From: Candidatus Fermentithermobacillaceae bacterium | Lineage (GTDB): Bacteria; Bacillota; Sulfobacillia; Fermentithermobacillales; DUSS01 | Direction of reading: 5' to 3' | NCBI GenBank assembly: GCA_012842495.1 | Contig: DUSS01000015.1 | Span: 1 to 38,849, forward strand | Length of the DNA: 38,849 bases | Part shown: positions 8,179-16,740 of the stretch, one piece after another | Layout: every line of letters starts with the position of its first letter | How positions within the stretch are numbered: position 1 is the first letter of the stretch | Translations under genes and position numbers: made by a program | The notes under the pieces: generated by a model | Seen by the model: only the letters and a program-made list of their open reading frames with translations | Databases searched by the model: none | What the model was told of the DNA's origin: nothing

Positions 8179-9011
8179 TCATGACTGTATGGTATCACAG
8201 GTGCAAAGGTCTCCTGCACAATACAAGTCCGGATCGGGATCCGAAAACGATAAACCTCTCCAGAACTTGACCGCGGCACACCCTCCGCGACACAACTCCG
8301 CCACGTCACAGGAGGAGCACTTTCCCGAAAACGTGGGCCTCCGGTCGCGAAATCCTCCCCACAGTTCGGGTTTCGCCCAGACCGCCGGAAGATCCTCGAC
8401 CCGGCAGACCCGAAGTCCAAGATGACTGCATGGCCGGACGAAACCCTCAATATCGACCGTCAGCAAGAGAACGCCGGCAATACATCCATAAGCTCCCAGG
8501 AAACTCAGAGAATCTGCGGACGCACCCGCACGCATCAAAACGGGCGCGAGCGCACCCGTCCGAAAAGCCCCTCGGCCTTCCGGACCCACTCTCTCGTGAC
8601 CAGAGTTCCGTTGGTGGTGGTCGCGGGTATCAGACCTTTCTCCCTGGCGAACTGTGCGAACCGGAGGAGGTGAGGGTGACACAGCGGCTCACCTCCTCCG
8701 AAAGCTATATGGAAGACATCCATCCGGCTCGCCACCTCGATGGCGCTCGTTACTTGCGCGTCGCTCGCATGGACCCCCGAACGGCCGGAAGACGCATAGC
8801 AGCAGGGGCAGCTGAGGTTACACCGGGTGGTTATCGTTATCTCCATCTCCACAGGGCGGGATAGGCCACCCGTCTCCGGACCTTCCCATGCCGGACTGCC
8901 GTCAAACCCGCGAGACCTGAGGAAGTCTCTGTCCACCCACAGGAGCGATATCGGGTCTTCCGTCCCGATTACGCCTCCGAAGGGCTCAAAGCGTATCTTC
9001 TGTATTCTCAT
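8179..9011 (-). pseudogene. Radical SAM/SPASM peptide maturase, internally deleted and frameshifted
   Basis: The N-terminal part (frame down to about 8535) starts at ATG 9009-9011 behind GGAGAGAAGG and carries the iron-sulfur motif CNLSCPCC (C64, C68, C71) and the SAM-contacting FGGGEPLCHP. The C-terminal part, in another frame, carries a SPASM-like cysteine set: GCIAGVLLLTVDIEGFVRPC, then CSSCDVAELCRGGC. About 100 residues of the barrel between FGRVRS and the SPASM part are missing and the frames do not match, so it is inactive as read. Radical SAM/SPASM enzymes of this kind usually install crosslinks in ribosomally made peptides. It overlaps the upstream membrane-protein gene by 26 bases, indicating an operon. 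No precursor peptide was found. Confidence 0.75.
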
Positions 9012-9753
9012 GCCTTCTCTCCGGCGATCCGGACCAGGCCGATAATCGTGAGGCACGCCGGCAGAAGCCTCCCCATATGGGGAAAAGCAGCCCGGCCGGG
9101 TTATAGCCTCCCCAGGGATAGGGAGGGAGCACGAGGGCAAGAAGACCGCCGCCTACATAAGCTGCACCTGCCCAGGCCACCTTCTTATCGGGCTTGAGAA
9201 TGCCTCCAAGCGTGGCTGCCACCCCGCAGAGGATAATGGCAAGGGGAGTGAGGTAACCGTATGCTACGCAGAGAAGAACAACTCCTGGAAGACCCGAACC
9301 ACCGGCTCCGTAGGTCAATGCAAGGAGGACCCCAAGACTCAGCGGCAACAAACCGAGCTTCCGCACAGTCAACGCTGCTACCGGCGGTTCGTCCGTCACT
9401 CGGTAAGCCAGGTACGATACGGCCGCCGACAGAGCGGCCGAGAGGCTCCCCAGCAAATAGGGCGATACGGCGCCGACCATCCTCGACATCAGGAATGTCC
9501 AGACACCGGAAAAATCCAGCCAGGAAAGCCCCCAGCATGCCGCGACAAAACGGCGCAGGCGGCCGGGAGATGGTCGCTGCCTGTACTGCTTCAACGCTTC
9601 GTCCAGCGACGGCGACAGACACGCTTTGATCAGAAACGCGCTTACAACCGCATAGGGCACAAAGGCCATGCTTCCGAACAGTATCCCGTGCCCGACGGAG
9701 TGGGGATTCATGCCGATGCGGGTTTTGAGCACCCGCCCGTTTTCCGGTGGCAT
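8986..9753 (-). CDS. Polytopic membrane protein of unknown function, operon partner of the radical SAM gene
   Basis: Protein of 255 residues with about six hydrophobic helices, including ILFGSMAFVPYAVVSAFLI, YLLGSLSAALSAAVSYLAY, LGLLPLSLGVLLALTYG, VVLLCVAYGYLTPLAIILCG and AGAAYVGGGLLALVLPP. AGGAG lies 11 bases before the ATG; an internal ATG (residue 15) is an alternative. Its 3' end overlaps the start of the radical SAM gene, so the two are probably co-translated. Function is not recognisable; in peptide loci such proteins can act in export or self-protection, but that is inference only. It appears intact. Confidence 0.6.
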   Translation of the reverse strand: MPPENGRVLKTRIGMNPHSVGHGILFGSMAFVPYAVVSAFLIKACLSPSLDEALKQYRQRPSPGRLRRFVAACWGLSWLDFSGVWTFLMSRMVGAVSPYLLGSLSAALSAAVSYLAYRVTDEPPVAALTVRKLGLLPLSLGVLLALTYGAGGSGLPGVVLLCVAYGYLTPLAIILCGVAATLGGILKPDKKVAWAGAAYVGGGLLALVLPPYPWGGYNPAGLLFPIWGGFCRRASRLSAWSGSPERRHENTEDTL

Positions 9754-10145
9754 TTTGGTATCAGCTCCTGTAAGTGACGGTCGCGTCCCGTGGCTTATTA
9801 GGAAACCTGCTCCAGAAATCCTGCTTCCTTTTTTGCTTCAGGCCTCTGGATGGTTGGGCTGCCGGGCCGCCATCAGCGGGGTGCTGCCCGGAGTGATTTG
9901 GCAGGCGCGACGCTGCCGAAAAAGTGCTGAGCTGCTTGGCCTTCTTAGCATTCCACCGATGCCGGATGCACAATGTTTTGGGGCGCCTGAACAGGAAGTT
10001 GGCGCGCCCCTGCGAGGTTGTGGGGATCTGCTCCGGCACTTCTAAACCTGCCTACCGGATATCGCCCAAGGAGCTATTCTCTCACGTATCGAAACAGACA
10101 CAGCGGTGATGCCTGATTGTCAGGCTCGAAAGGAGTGTGGTCCAT
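9754..10145. other. Gap without a supported gene
   Basis: A 92-codon minus-strand frame at 9761-10039 (with RRPKTLCIRHRWNAKKAKQ) is basic and resembles transposase debris, but no family could be fixed. The right end carries AAAGGAG, the ribosome binding site of the next plus-strand gene. No precursor peptide for the radical SAM locus was seen here. Confidence 0.35.
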
Positions 10146-10922
10146 ATGGCTTACCAGATCAAAGTCACATTGAGGGGAATAACGCCTCCCGTTTGGAGGC
10201 GACTCAGAGTACCCGGTTCCATCACGTTTGAGCAGTTACACCGCGTGATCCAGGCGTCTTTTGGCTGGTTGAACTACCACCTCTACCGGTTTGACTTTGA
10301 AGGCATTGTCTTGATGGATGAGGGTCCTGACGACACTGCAGCGGAGCTGTGGAAGGACAAGACCAAGCACCTCGATCCGAACCAGACTCTCATCAGCTCT
10401 CTCTTCGAAGAGTACGATGAGTGTCTTTACGAATACGATCTTGGAGACTCATGGAAGCACGACATAGTAGTTGAGAAGCGTCTCAAGGAGAACAAAAGGA
10501 ACTCAGTCCCGGTCTGCCTTGCGGGAGCCAGGCACAGGCCTCCCGAGGATGTCGGTGGTGTGGACGGATACGAGGACTTCCTGGCAAGCATTCGCGACAA
10601 GAATAATCCGGAGAGGGAAGAGAAGCTCCGTTGGGCCGAAAAAGATACTGGAGGTAGGCTCTTTGACCCGGAGTACTTCTATCTGGATGAAGTGAACAGG
10701 AAACTCGAGCATGTGCTCAAGGACACACCCGAGTTCGCCCAGCGGTTGCTGGCCGAAGAAGACGGGCTTACCGGTACACTGAGGATCGGTTGGTTTGGTC
10801 CGGTGATTGAGATCCCCGGGGAAGCGTTCACCTGGGATCGCCTGGGGGATCTTGTGTCCATGCTCGATGACAACCAGCCCATCACGATCAAGGTGGGCAA
10901 ACAAAGTCGCCTAAAGCACTAA
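10146..10922 (+). CDS. Plasmid pRiA4b ORF-3-like family protein
   Basis: Protein of 258 residues. The first 170 residues match the pRiA4b ORF-3-like pattern: YQIKVTLRGITPPVWRRLRV, FEQLHRVIQASFGW, then YDLGDSWKHDIVVEK and the PPEDVGGVDGYEDFL block. Members occur as passenger genes of IS1096-like elements and on plasmids; biochemical function is unknown. The last 80 residues (IGWFGPVIEIPGEAFTW) are an extra domain I do not recognise. The ATG at 10146 is favoured over the GTG at 10137 because AGGAG at 10131-10135 is 10 bases from the ATG. No adjacent transposase of the IS1096 group was found. It faces the ABC genes convergently and looks intact. Confidence 0.8.
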   Translation: MAYQIKVTLRGITPPVWRRLRVPGSITFEQLHRVIQASFGWLNYHLYRFDFEGIVLMDEGPDDTAAELWKDKTKHLDPNQTLISSLFEEYDECLYEYDLGDSWKHDIVVEKRLKENKRNSVPVCLAGARHRPPEDVGGVDGYEDFLASIRDKNNPEREEKLRWAEKDTGGRLFDPEYFYLDEVNRKLEHVLKDTPEFAQRLLAEEDGLTGTLRIGWFGPVIEIPGEAFTWDRLGDLVSMLDDNQPITIKVGKQSRLKH

Positions 10923-10935
10923 CGATAGACGAGCA

Positions 10936-10950
10936 GGTCCGTACCGGACC
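10936..10950. terminator. Short hairpin between convergent genes
   Basis: GGTCCG and CGGACC form a 6-bp stem around TAC, 14 bases after the pRiA4b-like stop and just beyond the ABC gene stop. It lacks a T tract on either strand, so a termination role is only suggested by its place between convergent ends. Confidence 0.3.
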
Positions 10951-10960
10951 GGCCGGGCGC

Positions 10961-12742
10961 TCAAGTCAGGTTTGCTCGGGAGGAGCTGCTTTTCTCCTCC
11001 AAATACCTTTCGCTCTGCAATTCCCACATCATCCTGTAGTACTCACTTTTCCTCAAAAGGTTTTCGTGAGTATCGAATCCTTCCAGCTGTCCCTTCCTGA
11101 GAAGGATGATTCTATCAACGAACCTGACCAGGCTTAACCTGTGGGTGATAATGATTGTAGTGCGACCCTCTGAAAGTTCCCTGAATGTTTCAAACATATA
11201 GTTTTCTTCGATGGGATCGATTGCGGCAGTAGGTTCATCCAGAATCAGAATTTTATTCCTCCTGTAAATCCCCCTGGCAATTGCAACTCTTTGCCACTGC
11301 CCGTGGGAAATATCAATCCCGCCGAACTCCTTTGAAAGCAATGTATCAAGCCCGTCGCCCTCAGGACTTAAACCCAACTCCCGGACCATCCTGAGGATTT
11401 CTTCATCGCGGGCCTCCTTCGTATAATCTGAAATCCTGATGTTGTCTCTGACGCTAAGCCGGTACCGGTTAAAGTCCTGAAACACCTGAGAAATCCCATT
11501 GTAGTTAATCTCGGATGAATTGTATCCGCCGATGATGACCAAACCGGAAGACGGCGTGAAAATCCCCGACAACAGTTTTGCAAGCGTTGTTTTTCCGGCG
11601 CCATTCTCACCTACGATGGCTATCTTCTCCCCGTCCTTAATCGACAGATTGATGCGATTGATGGCATCATCGCGGGCGTTCGGGTACCTGAATGATACGT
11701 CTTTTAGCACGATCTTGCCGCTGGTTATTTCCTTCGTGCGGGTCTCCTCGTCAGACTCGAGGAACTCAAAGTAGTTTCGGATCCTGGGAATTTTGGCAGA
11801 AGACTCTCCGTACCTGTAGACAATTGCCTCCTCCATAAGAGAATAAAGCTCATCCACGGAGAAAACCACGGCGCTGAAGACGCCGATTGAGATTCCCCCG
11901 GTCATCATCTCCCTGAACAGCAAGTACATTATCCCGAAGTACCCCGAGAGGTTGACCATTTTGGCAGATAAATCGTAGAGCACTCCGGTCCTTTCGACTC
12001 TGTTCTTCAGCTTTTGAACAAGGAGAAGCGTTGCCTTGATCTCGGATCTGACAAATCCAAAAGCGCCATATACCTTCGCCTCTCGCCAGCCGGATAAAGA
12101 CAGAATTGAGTGGTTGAGGCTCGTGTATCTTCGCCTTAAGGGAGCCAACTCGTCTTCCAGCTTCCCATGTTCTCTTTTCTTGACTTGCTGCGAGTAGACC
12201 GTCGGAACGAAGATCAGAAGGATTATCAGTACCAAACTCGGTCTTTTGCTCCACAAGTAAATCGCCATGAAAACGATGAAGGGACTGTACATAAAGACCA
12301 GGTCCATGACGCTATTCAGGTATGCCATCCCCGCATTCGCGCCGGAATAAGACTTCTCCACTTTATCGAGAAAATTCGAATCCTCATATTGAATAGCGGG
12401 GATTTTTCTGGATTTCTCGTTTATCTTTCCGTGCATATAGCGGATTGCCTTGATATCGTAGATTTCGGCACAATAGTTTCCCAGCGCCTTAAAAACGCTG
12501 TTCAAGACATAGAACATGAACATAACTCCGATGTAGAAAACGGTCTTCGCCAGGCCGGTCCCATCCGCACAGAACCTTATCGCAGAGTCAAACACCCTCT
12601 CCTTTACGCCAACAAGCAGGGTGAATATCAATCCGTCTACGGCAAAGCAGAAATACATAAAACAAAACTGTAACGGACTTATCGAAGAAAGGTCCTTCAA
12701 AAGCCTGAGGAAGACCCTGAGGTTACCATTCTTCTTGCTCAC
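10961..12742 (-). CDS. ABC exporter half-transporter (membrane domain plus ATPase), second subunit
   Basis: Protein of 593 residues with membrane helices in the first 300 residues (for example YIGVMFMFYVLNSVFKAL and LVLIILLIFVPTVY) and a C-terminal ATPase. Walker A (GENGAGKTT) is near residue 378, the Q-loop (QVFQDF) follows, Walker B (ILILDEPTAAID) is near 497 and the H-loop (ITHRLS) near 530. The signature is degenerate, ISHGQ instead of LSGGQ, near 476, which is typical of one half of asymmetric heterodimers. Start: GTG with AAAGGAGGTG 6 bases upstream; it overlaps the partner gene by 20 bases. The pair would export a peptide, lipid or drug. Base composition is visibly more AT-rich than neighbours, consistent with transfer. 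Confidence 0.9.
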   Translation of the reverse strand: MSKKNGNLRVFLRLLKDLSSISPLQFCFMYFCFAVDGLIFTLLVGVKERVFDSAIRFCADGTGLAKTVFYIGVMFMFYVLNSVFKALGNYCAEIYDIKAIRYMHGKINEKSRKIPAIQYEDSNFLDKVEKSYSGANAGMAYLNSVMDLVFMYSPFIVFMAIYLWSKRPSLVLIILLIFVPTVYSQQVKKREHGKLEDELAPLRRRYTSLNHSILSLSGWREAKVYGAFGFVRSEIKATLLLVQKLKNRVERTGVLYDLSAKMVNLSGYFGIMYLLFREMMTGGISIGVFSAVVFSVDELYSLMEEAIVYRYGESSAKIPRIRNYFEFLESDEETRTKEITSGKIVLKDVSFRYPNARDDAINRINLSIKDGEKIAIVGENGAGKTTLAKLLSGIFTPSSGLVIIGGYNSSEINYNGISQVFQDFNRYRLSVRDNIRISDYTKEARDEEILRMVRELGLSPEGDGLDTLLSKEFGGIDISHGQWQRVAIARGIYRRNKILILDEPTAAIDPIEENYMFETFRELSEGRTTIIITHRLSLVRFVDRIILLRKGQLEGFDTHENLLRKSEYYRMMWELQSERYLEEKSSSSRANLT

Positions 12743-14525
12743 GGTACCACCTCCTTTGAGCGTTAAACATCCTGGCGTATCTTCCGCCCTTCTTCATGAG
12801 TTCATCGTGGGAGCCCTTTTCAACGATTTTGCCGTCGGCAAGGACGAGAATGTTCTTAACGTTTATTGATGCTCCAAGCCTGTGAGTGATTAAGAGAGAA
12901 GTGAAATCCCCGGGCATCGAATCAAAGTAGCTGTATAATCGGGCTTCTTGTAACGGGTCGATTGATGCTGTAGGCTCATCCAGAATCTTGAAAGGCGAAT
13001 CATCCAGGAGAATGCGTGCAAGCAGTAGTTTTTGCCACTCGCCTCCGGACAGCTCAAGGCTCGACTGATCAAGTCTTCCCAGGTACGGATTGTCTTGCAG
13101 GACTTTAGGGTGAATTCCCAGGTCGTGCAAAACACCCATCGCTCTTTCGAGATCGAACGCATCGCGCCCGAAAGTCAGAAAGTCTTTAAGCCTGATCTCG
13201 TATTTATGAAAGTCTTGAAAAGCAACGGCGAAAAGGTCCGAAACGGAGGAAATCTCTCTCAAATCCACCCCGTCAATCAAGATCTCTCCACCATAATCGT
13301 TATAAAGACCCAGCAGCAGCTTCACGATCGTCGTCTTCCCCGAACCGTTTTCGCCAACCAGCGCATATCTTTCTCCCTTTTCGAACCTCAAATTGAGGTT
13401 GTCCAGAACCATCCTGTCAGATCCCGGATATCTGAAGCTGACATTCCTCATTTCAATTACACGGAAATCAGAAACACGTTTGTTTTTTACAGCAAGCCGG
13501 GGGCCGGCTGCCGGTCTGTCGGTGGGGCGGGGTCCACGGCTCGAAAGGTTCAAAAACGAAATGTAATCCGCGTAAAACTCGCGGTATCGTGCGAAGTCAT
13601 TAATGGACCAGTAGAGTTCGACCGTGATCCTTTTGATTAAAGCAAAAGAAGTGGCAAGCAAGCTGACAAAAACCCCCGCGGAAATGCTACCGTTTGAGAG
13701 AGGAACGAGCAGAAGCAATCCGAACAGGAGCGGGACAAGATTCGTTGCCGTGCCTGCAATTCCAATCCCTTTGGATATCTTCTTTAGTCCTTCTTCGTTA
13801 AGCTCAACGTATTTGTCGTATTCGTCACTCCATTTTCCGGCAATGAAGGGGCTGAAAGAAAACAGTTTCCTCTCTGCCGAATAAGGTCTCGACGTCAAAA
13901 CGCTTTCGTAGTACTCAATCCTTCGCTTGTTCTCTTCGGCCTTTTGAAAAACCCGGTACTCGTAAACCCCGCTCCTGTAAGCCTGTCTCAATACCGGAAT
14001 GGCAATAAGGACTATTACTGCCCCAACGTACCAGGTGTAACCGGTTATTACGGCAACAAATCCCGCTACCTCGATAATGTACGAGACAATCTTCATGTTG
14101 TTGTTTATGCCCTTGAAAAAGTTTTCGACGGGCTCTTTCCCTATTCTTTGAAGCAGGGCCTGAGTTTCTTCAATCTCCAACGTGGAATAACTCAGATTCT
14201 CAAGCTTGCTATGTATTTCCGCTAGCACAGATATCTCCAACTCGTCGTGCACCCTTATGCCGATAAGTTTTGCAACCGCAACTATCACAGCCGAAACCAG
14301 CATACAGGCTGCAATCAAACCCAACTGCAGAACAACTTCCTTTACGCTCAAATTGAGTCTGAAACAGTTCATTGCTCCATCAATGAAACGGGAAAAGAGA
14401 ACCACAATCACACTGGGGATCACCGCATTCAAAGCAAAGAGACCGGCATAAACCGCCATGAGAAATGGAACTCTCTGAATTCCCCATATCACATAGCTAA
14501 ACGCATCTTTCAGCTTCACTCTCAA
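12723..14525 (-). CDS. ABC exporter half-transporter (membrane domain plus ATPase), first subunit
   Basis: Protein of 600 residues with membrane helices over the first 300 residues and an ATPase domain. Walker A (GENGSGKTT) is near 389, the Q-loop is AFQDFHKYE, the signature (LSGGEWQK) is near 488, Walker B (FKILDEPTASIDP) near 513 and the H-loop (LITHRLG) near 545. All catalytic residues are canonical, so this subunit supplies the good signature for the partner's site. The predicted start is TTG at 14523-14525 with a weak GGGG site, and GTG two codons later is possible. No peptidase C39 domain precedes the membrane part, so it would not itself cleave a leader peptide. It lies near the broken radical SAM locus on the same strand; a modified-peptide export role is inference. 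Confidence 0.9.
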   Translation of the reverse strand: MRVKLKDAFSYVIWGIQRVPFLMAVYAGLFALNAVIPSVIVVLFSRFIDGAMNCFRLNLSVKEVVLQLGLIAACMLVSAVIVAVAKLIGIRVHDELEISVLAEIHSKLENLSYSTLEIEETQALLQRIGKEPVENFFKGINNNMKIVSYIIEVAGFVAVITGYTWYVGAVIVLIAIPVLRQAYRSGVYEYRVFQKAEENKRRIEYYESVLTSRPYSAERKLFSFSPFIAGKWSDEYDKYVELNEEGLKKISKGIGIAGTATNLVPLLFGLLLLVPLSNGSISAGVFVSLLATSFALIKRITVELYWSINDFARYREFYADYISFLNLSSRGPRPTDRPAAGPRLAVKNKRVSDFRVIEMRNVSFRYPGSDRMVLDNLNLRFEKGERYALVGENGSGKTTIVKLLLGLYNDYGGEILIDGVDLREISSVSDLFAVAFQDFHKYEIRLKDFLTFGRDAFDLERAMGVLHDLGIHPKVLQDNPYLGRLDQSSLELSGGEWQKLLLARILLDDSPFKILDEPTASIDPLQEARLYSYFDSMPGDFTSLLITHRLGASINVKNILVLADGKIVEKGSHDELMKKGGRYARMFNAQRRWYREQEEW

Positions 14526-14699
14526 AACCCCGATTACTAAGGCGAGTACCTACCAGCCGGAACTCCGCCGACAGGTTCTAGCCACGTTTGCTGATTTCCT
14601 TCTGGTTCTGGTGAGGTCAGGCATTGACGGCTCAGCTATAGGTCGGGGAAAACGGGGTATTTTCCTGGGAGCGTTCTGGGATAATCCTCGATCTCCCAC

Positions 14700-14728
14700 T
14701 TGAGGTCATGTGTGGGAAATGATATGCT
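14700..14728 (+). promoter_or_regulatory. Predicted sigma-A-type promoter of the AbrB-PIN operon
   Basis: TTGAGG at 14700-14705 and TATGCT at 14723-14728 are separated by exactly 17 bases, each matching the consensus at four of six positions. The predicted transcription start is about 20 bases ahead of the GTG start of the AbrB-like gene, which has AGGAGGT at 14743-14749. Confidence 0.5.
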
Positions 14729-14756
14729 ACGCGAAGAGAGATAGGAGGTATTGTAT

Positions 14757-15020
14757 GTGGGTCTTCGAGCCGCCGTTGACGCTCGCGGTCGCTTGCTCAT
14801 TCCGGTTGAGATTCGGAAGCAACTGGGCCTCAAGCAGGGCGATAGCGTCCTCGTGGAAGCGGTCGGGCCGGGTGAATTCAAAGTTGTCCTTCTAAAAGAT
14901 GCCGTGGGACGCGCGAGGGGGATGTACTGTCACCTCCGGGGTCCGGGCGAAAACATCTCAGACGAGCTAATTGCAGAGCGCCGGCGGGAATCCGAGCAGG
15001 AGACAGGCCGTCATGGGTGA
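14757..15020 (+). CDS. SpoVT-AbrB/VapB-like antitoxin
   Basis: An 87-residue protein whose first 45 residues form a swapped-hairpin SpoVT-AbrB DNA-binding domain (VDARGRLLIPVEIRKQLGLK, then GDSVLVEAV). The charged tail (ISDELIAERRRESEQ) is the usual toxin-binding extension of VapB-type antitoxins. GTG 14757 is chosen as start because AGGAGGT ends 7 bases before it; the earlier TTG at 14751 is too close. The stop overlaps the ATG of the PIN gene, standard for an antitoxin-toxin operon. It likely represses its own promoter. Its toxin is broken, so it may survive as an orphan antitoxin. Confidence 0.8.
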   Translation: MGLRAAVDARGRLLIPVEIRKQLGLKQGDSVLVEAVGPGEFKVVLLKDAVGRARGMYCHLRGPGENISDELIAERRRESEQETGRHG

Positions 15021-15305
15021 AGTCGTACTCGACGCCTCCGCACTCCTCGCCTATCTCTTCGACGAACTCGGCGCAGACGTGGTGTCAGAAGCTCTCCTCG
15101 CAGGTGCTGTCATGACCACCGTCAATCTGTCAGCAAGCTCGTGGACCACGGTGTCTCCGTAGACCAGGCGGTGTCCGATCTGCGGGTGCATGGATTCCTG
15201 GACCTGCTCGAAGTAGCGGACTTCACCATACCGCTCGCAGCCCGTACTTACGGCGGACTCGCCTGGATTAAGGTGCCAGGAGTTACGGTTAGGGTTATCG
15301 GGTGA
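15014..15305 (+). pseudogene. VapC-like PIN-domain toxin, frameshifted and missing its catalytic core
   Basis: The start (GEVVLDASALLAYLFDELGA) has the first PIN acidic residue in LDASALLA and continues to MTTVNLS. There a small deletion near 15125 breaks the frame. The other frame resumes VSKLVDHGVSVDQAVSDL and HGFLDLLEVADFTIPLAART, then jumps from YGGLA to WIKVPGVTVRVIG, the family C-terminus. The GDR/TADRAW segment carrying further catalytic acids is deleted. The RNase would be inactive. A stop at 15303 ends the remnant. Confidence 0.75.
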
Positions 15306-15392
15306 ATGCAGCGGTTCGTCCAGCGAGCTCGAGAGCTCTTAAGAGGGGAATCATCGATACCCAAGAGGCGGTCTGTTGTTTCGTTGCCATGA

Positions 15393-15421
15393 TTGACTAG
15401 GGAAAACTGCAAGTATACCAT
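15393..15421 (+). promoter_or_regulatory. Predicted promoter of the MntA-HepT operon
   Basis: TTGACT at 15393-15398 (five of six to consensus) is 17 bases from TACCAT at 15416-15421 (four of six). It sits 34 bases before the predicted GTG start of the nucleotidyltransferase gene, with AGGGAG as ribosome binding site. Confidence 0.45.
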
Positions 15422-15454
15422 ATTGTCAGTTTCAGGAAGTAGGGAGAATCCTCC

Positions 15455-15925
15455 GTGAGGACGGCGAAACGCCCGAAACAGATGAATATCGAGCCGCAGA
15501 TGGGGGCATTGGTCCGGTACCTGCAGGCGCAAGATGACATCCTGGCTGCCTATCTCTATGGCTCGTATGGTACGCCTTATCAGACGGCTCTCAGCGATAT
15601 CGACATCGCCTTGTTGTTCTACCGCGAGAAAAAGCCCGATCTGAGACGGTTGTTGTCTCTTGAAGCCGGTATCGCCCAGATCTGCGCCACGGACGACTTA
15701 AACGTCGTGGTGCTTAACGATGCCGACGTGATCTTACAGCACAGAGTGCTCGAAACGGGAAGACCGCTTCTTGAGAAAGAACTTGCCGCCGTGTCCGATT
15801 TTCGAGAGCGTGTCTTCGTCGTTTACGGTGACTTCGAGCCGTTTTACCGGGCATTCTGCCGGGATTATGACCGGGCGCTGAGGGAGGCTTTTGTGCGTGA
15901 TAGACCGGGACAAGCTGAGAGATAA
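15455..15925 (+). CDS. mntA: MntA-type nucleotidyltransferase antitoxin
   Basis: A 156-residue minimal nucleotidyltransferase. The catalytic signature GSX10DXD is intact (GSYGTPYQTALSDIDIALLF, about residues 36-55). In MntA-HepT systems this enzyme adds AMP to the HEPN toxin and neutralises it, and here it precedes a HEPN gene by an overlap of about 29 bases, the classic arrangement. The start is GTG 15455 with AGGGAG 8 bases upstream; ATG at codon 10 is possible. A promoter-like pair lies just upstream. The gene looks fully functional, although its partner is shortened. Confidence 0.85.
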   Translation: MRTAKRPKQMNIEPQMGALVRYLQAQDDILAAYLYGSYGTPYQTALSDIDIALLFYREKKPDLRRLLSLEAGIAQICATDDLNVVVLNDADVILQHRVLETGRPLLEKELAAVSDFRERVFVVYGDFEPFYRAFCRDYDRALREAFVRDRPGQAER

Positions 15926-16316
15926 GATAAGCTTTATTAGAAGCAACCTGGAGCTTCTTCGCGGACTGGCAAAGACTCCAGCTGAGAACTTCACGAAAAG
16001 GTCCGCGGAGTTTCATGCGGCGGTACGTCTGCTGCAAATCTCCATCGAAGCCATGATTGACGTTTCGAGTCACATCGTTTCACGGGAGGGCCTTGGCGTC
16101 CCTAAAAGCTATGTTGAGGTCTTTGAGCTTCTGGGGCGTGCGGGTATCATTCCATCCGAGTTCCTTGACAGGGCCAGGGCGATGCTCAGGTTCCGAAACA
16201 GGGCGGTTCATCTCTATGGAGATGTTGACCCGAGGCATGTATATTAGATGCTGCAGAATGACCTGGGTGACTTCGAGACGTTCATCAGTCTAATCGTTAA
16301 GCGCTACTTTACCTAA
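15897..16316 (+). CDS. hepT: HepT-type HEPN toxin with an in-frame amber codon near its end
   Basis: HEPN RNase-like toxin. It starts at GTG 15897, 9 bases after AGGGAGG and inside the mntA end. The motif RX4HXY is intact as RNRAVHLY, and its tyrosine is the site AMPylated by MntA-type enzymes in studied systems. A TAG at 16245-16247 follows DPRHVY, yet the same frame continues LQNDLGDFETFISLIVKRYF, a normal family C-terminal helix, to TAA at 16314. The toxin therefore loses 23 residues unless the amber is suppressed. Motif placement says the catalytic part remains. Toxin inactivation, with the antitoxin kept, is a plausible explanation. Confidence 0.8.
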
Positions 16317-16368
16317 CCCTGCAACCGGACCTATCCCTACGTGACGCCATAGACAGCCCGTCTCGGCC

Positions 16369-16626
16369 ATGACTTGGAAGTCGGCCGTCGCCCACGCGCT
16401 TATCACGGACTCGGCCAGAGGAATCGCCGAGCGTACCCTTTTAGAAATGCTAGAGGTCGCGCAAGACAAAAGACATGGTGCGGCCAGGCGCATGTTGGTC
16501 GAGGAAATGTACAGATTCAAAGACCCTCGGATGGTGGATGTCCTGATAGGGTTACTTGGTGATCCAGAGATCAGAGGTAGAGAAGGACTATCGCTGCGAT
16601 TGAGGAAGCCAGGGGAGGCGGGGTGA
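16369..16626 (+). pseudogene. HEAT-like repeat immunity protein fragment, copy 1
   Basis: The frame holds a HEAT-like helical pair: TLLEMLEVAQDKRHGAARRM then RFKDPRMVDVLIGLLGDPEI. Such short alpha-helical repeat proteins serve as immunity proteins beside polymorphic toxins. The frame loses repeat character after EIRGRE, where a different frame is more repeat-like, so the 3' part is broken. A 35-bp segment at 16399-16433 reappears at 16919-16953. It is followed by a polymorphic toxin C-terminus remnant and a second HEAT copy. Confidence 0.45.
16399..16433 (+). repeat. 35-bp direct repeat, first copy (second at 16919-16953)
   Basis: Both copies read CTTATCACGGA, then TCGGC, and end GCCGAGCG, with a few substitutions. 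Each can fold as a CGGC/GCCG hairpin around a purine loop. The repeat is the start of the two HEAT-like copies and so reflects gene duplication. Confidence 0.6.
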
Positions 16627-16740
16627 AGGATGCGCGGGACCGGGCATCGATGAAGTCTCCGACCACCGTTCACCCCCTGAACAGAAACCCGCCAGCATGG
16701 CGATCCGAGGCGCATTTGTTGCTGCAGATGCGGTGTTCAT

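Noticed and set aside
9761-10039. 92-codon basic frame as a precursor peptide for the radical SAM locus
   Set aside because: It lacks a leader/core pattern and a ribosome binding site and looks more like transposase debris.
14560-14615. 24-codon minus-strand frame starting MPDLTRTRRKSANV upstream of the ABC genes as a peptide precursor
   Set aside because: No ribosome binding site, no leader-core pattern, and too short and basic to be convincing.
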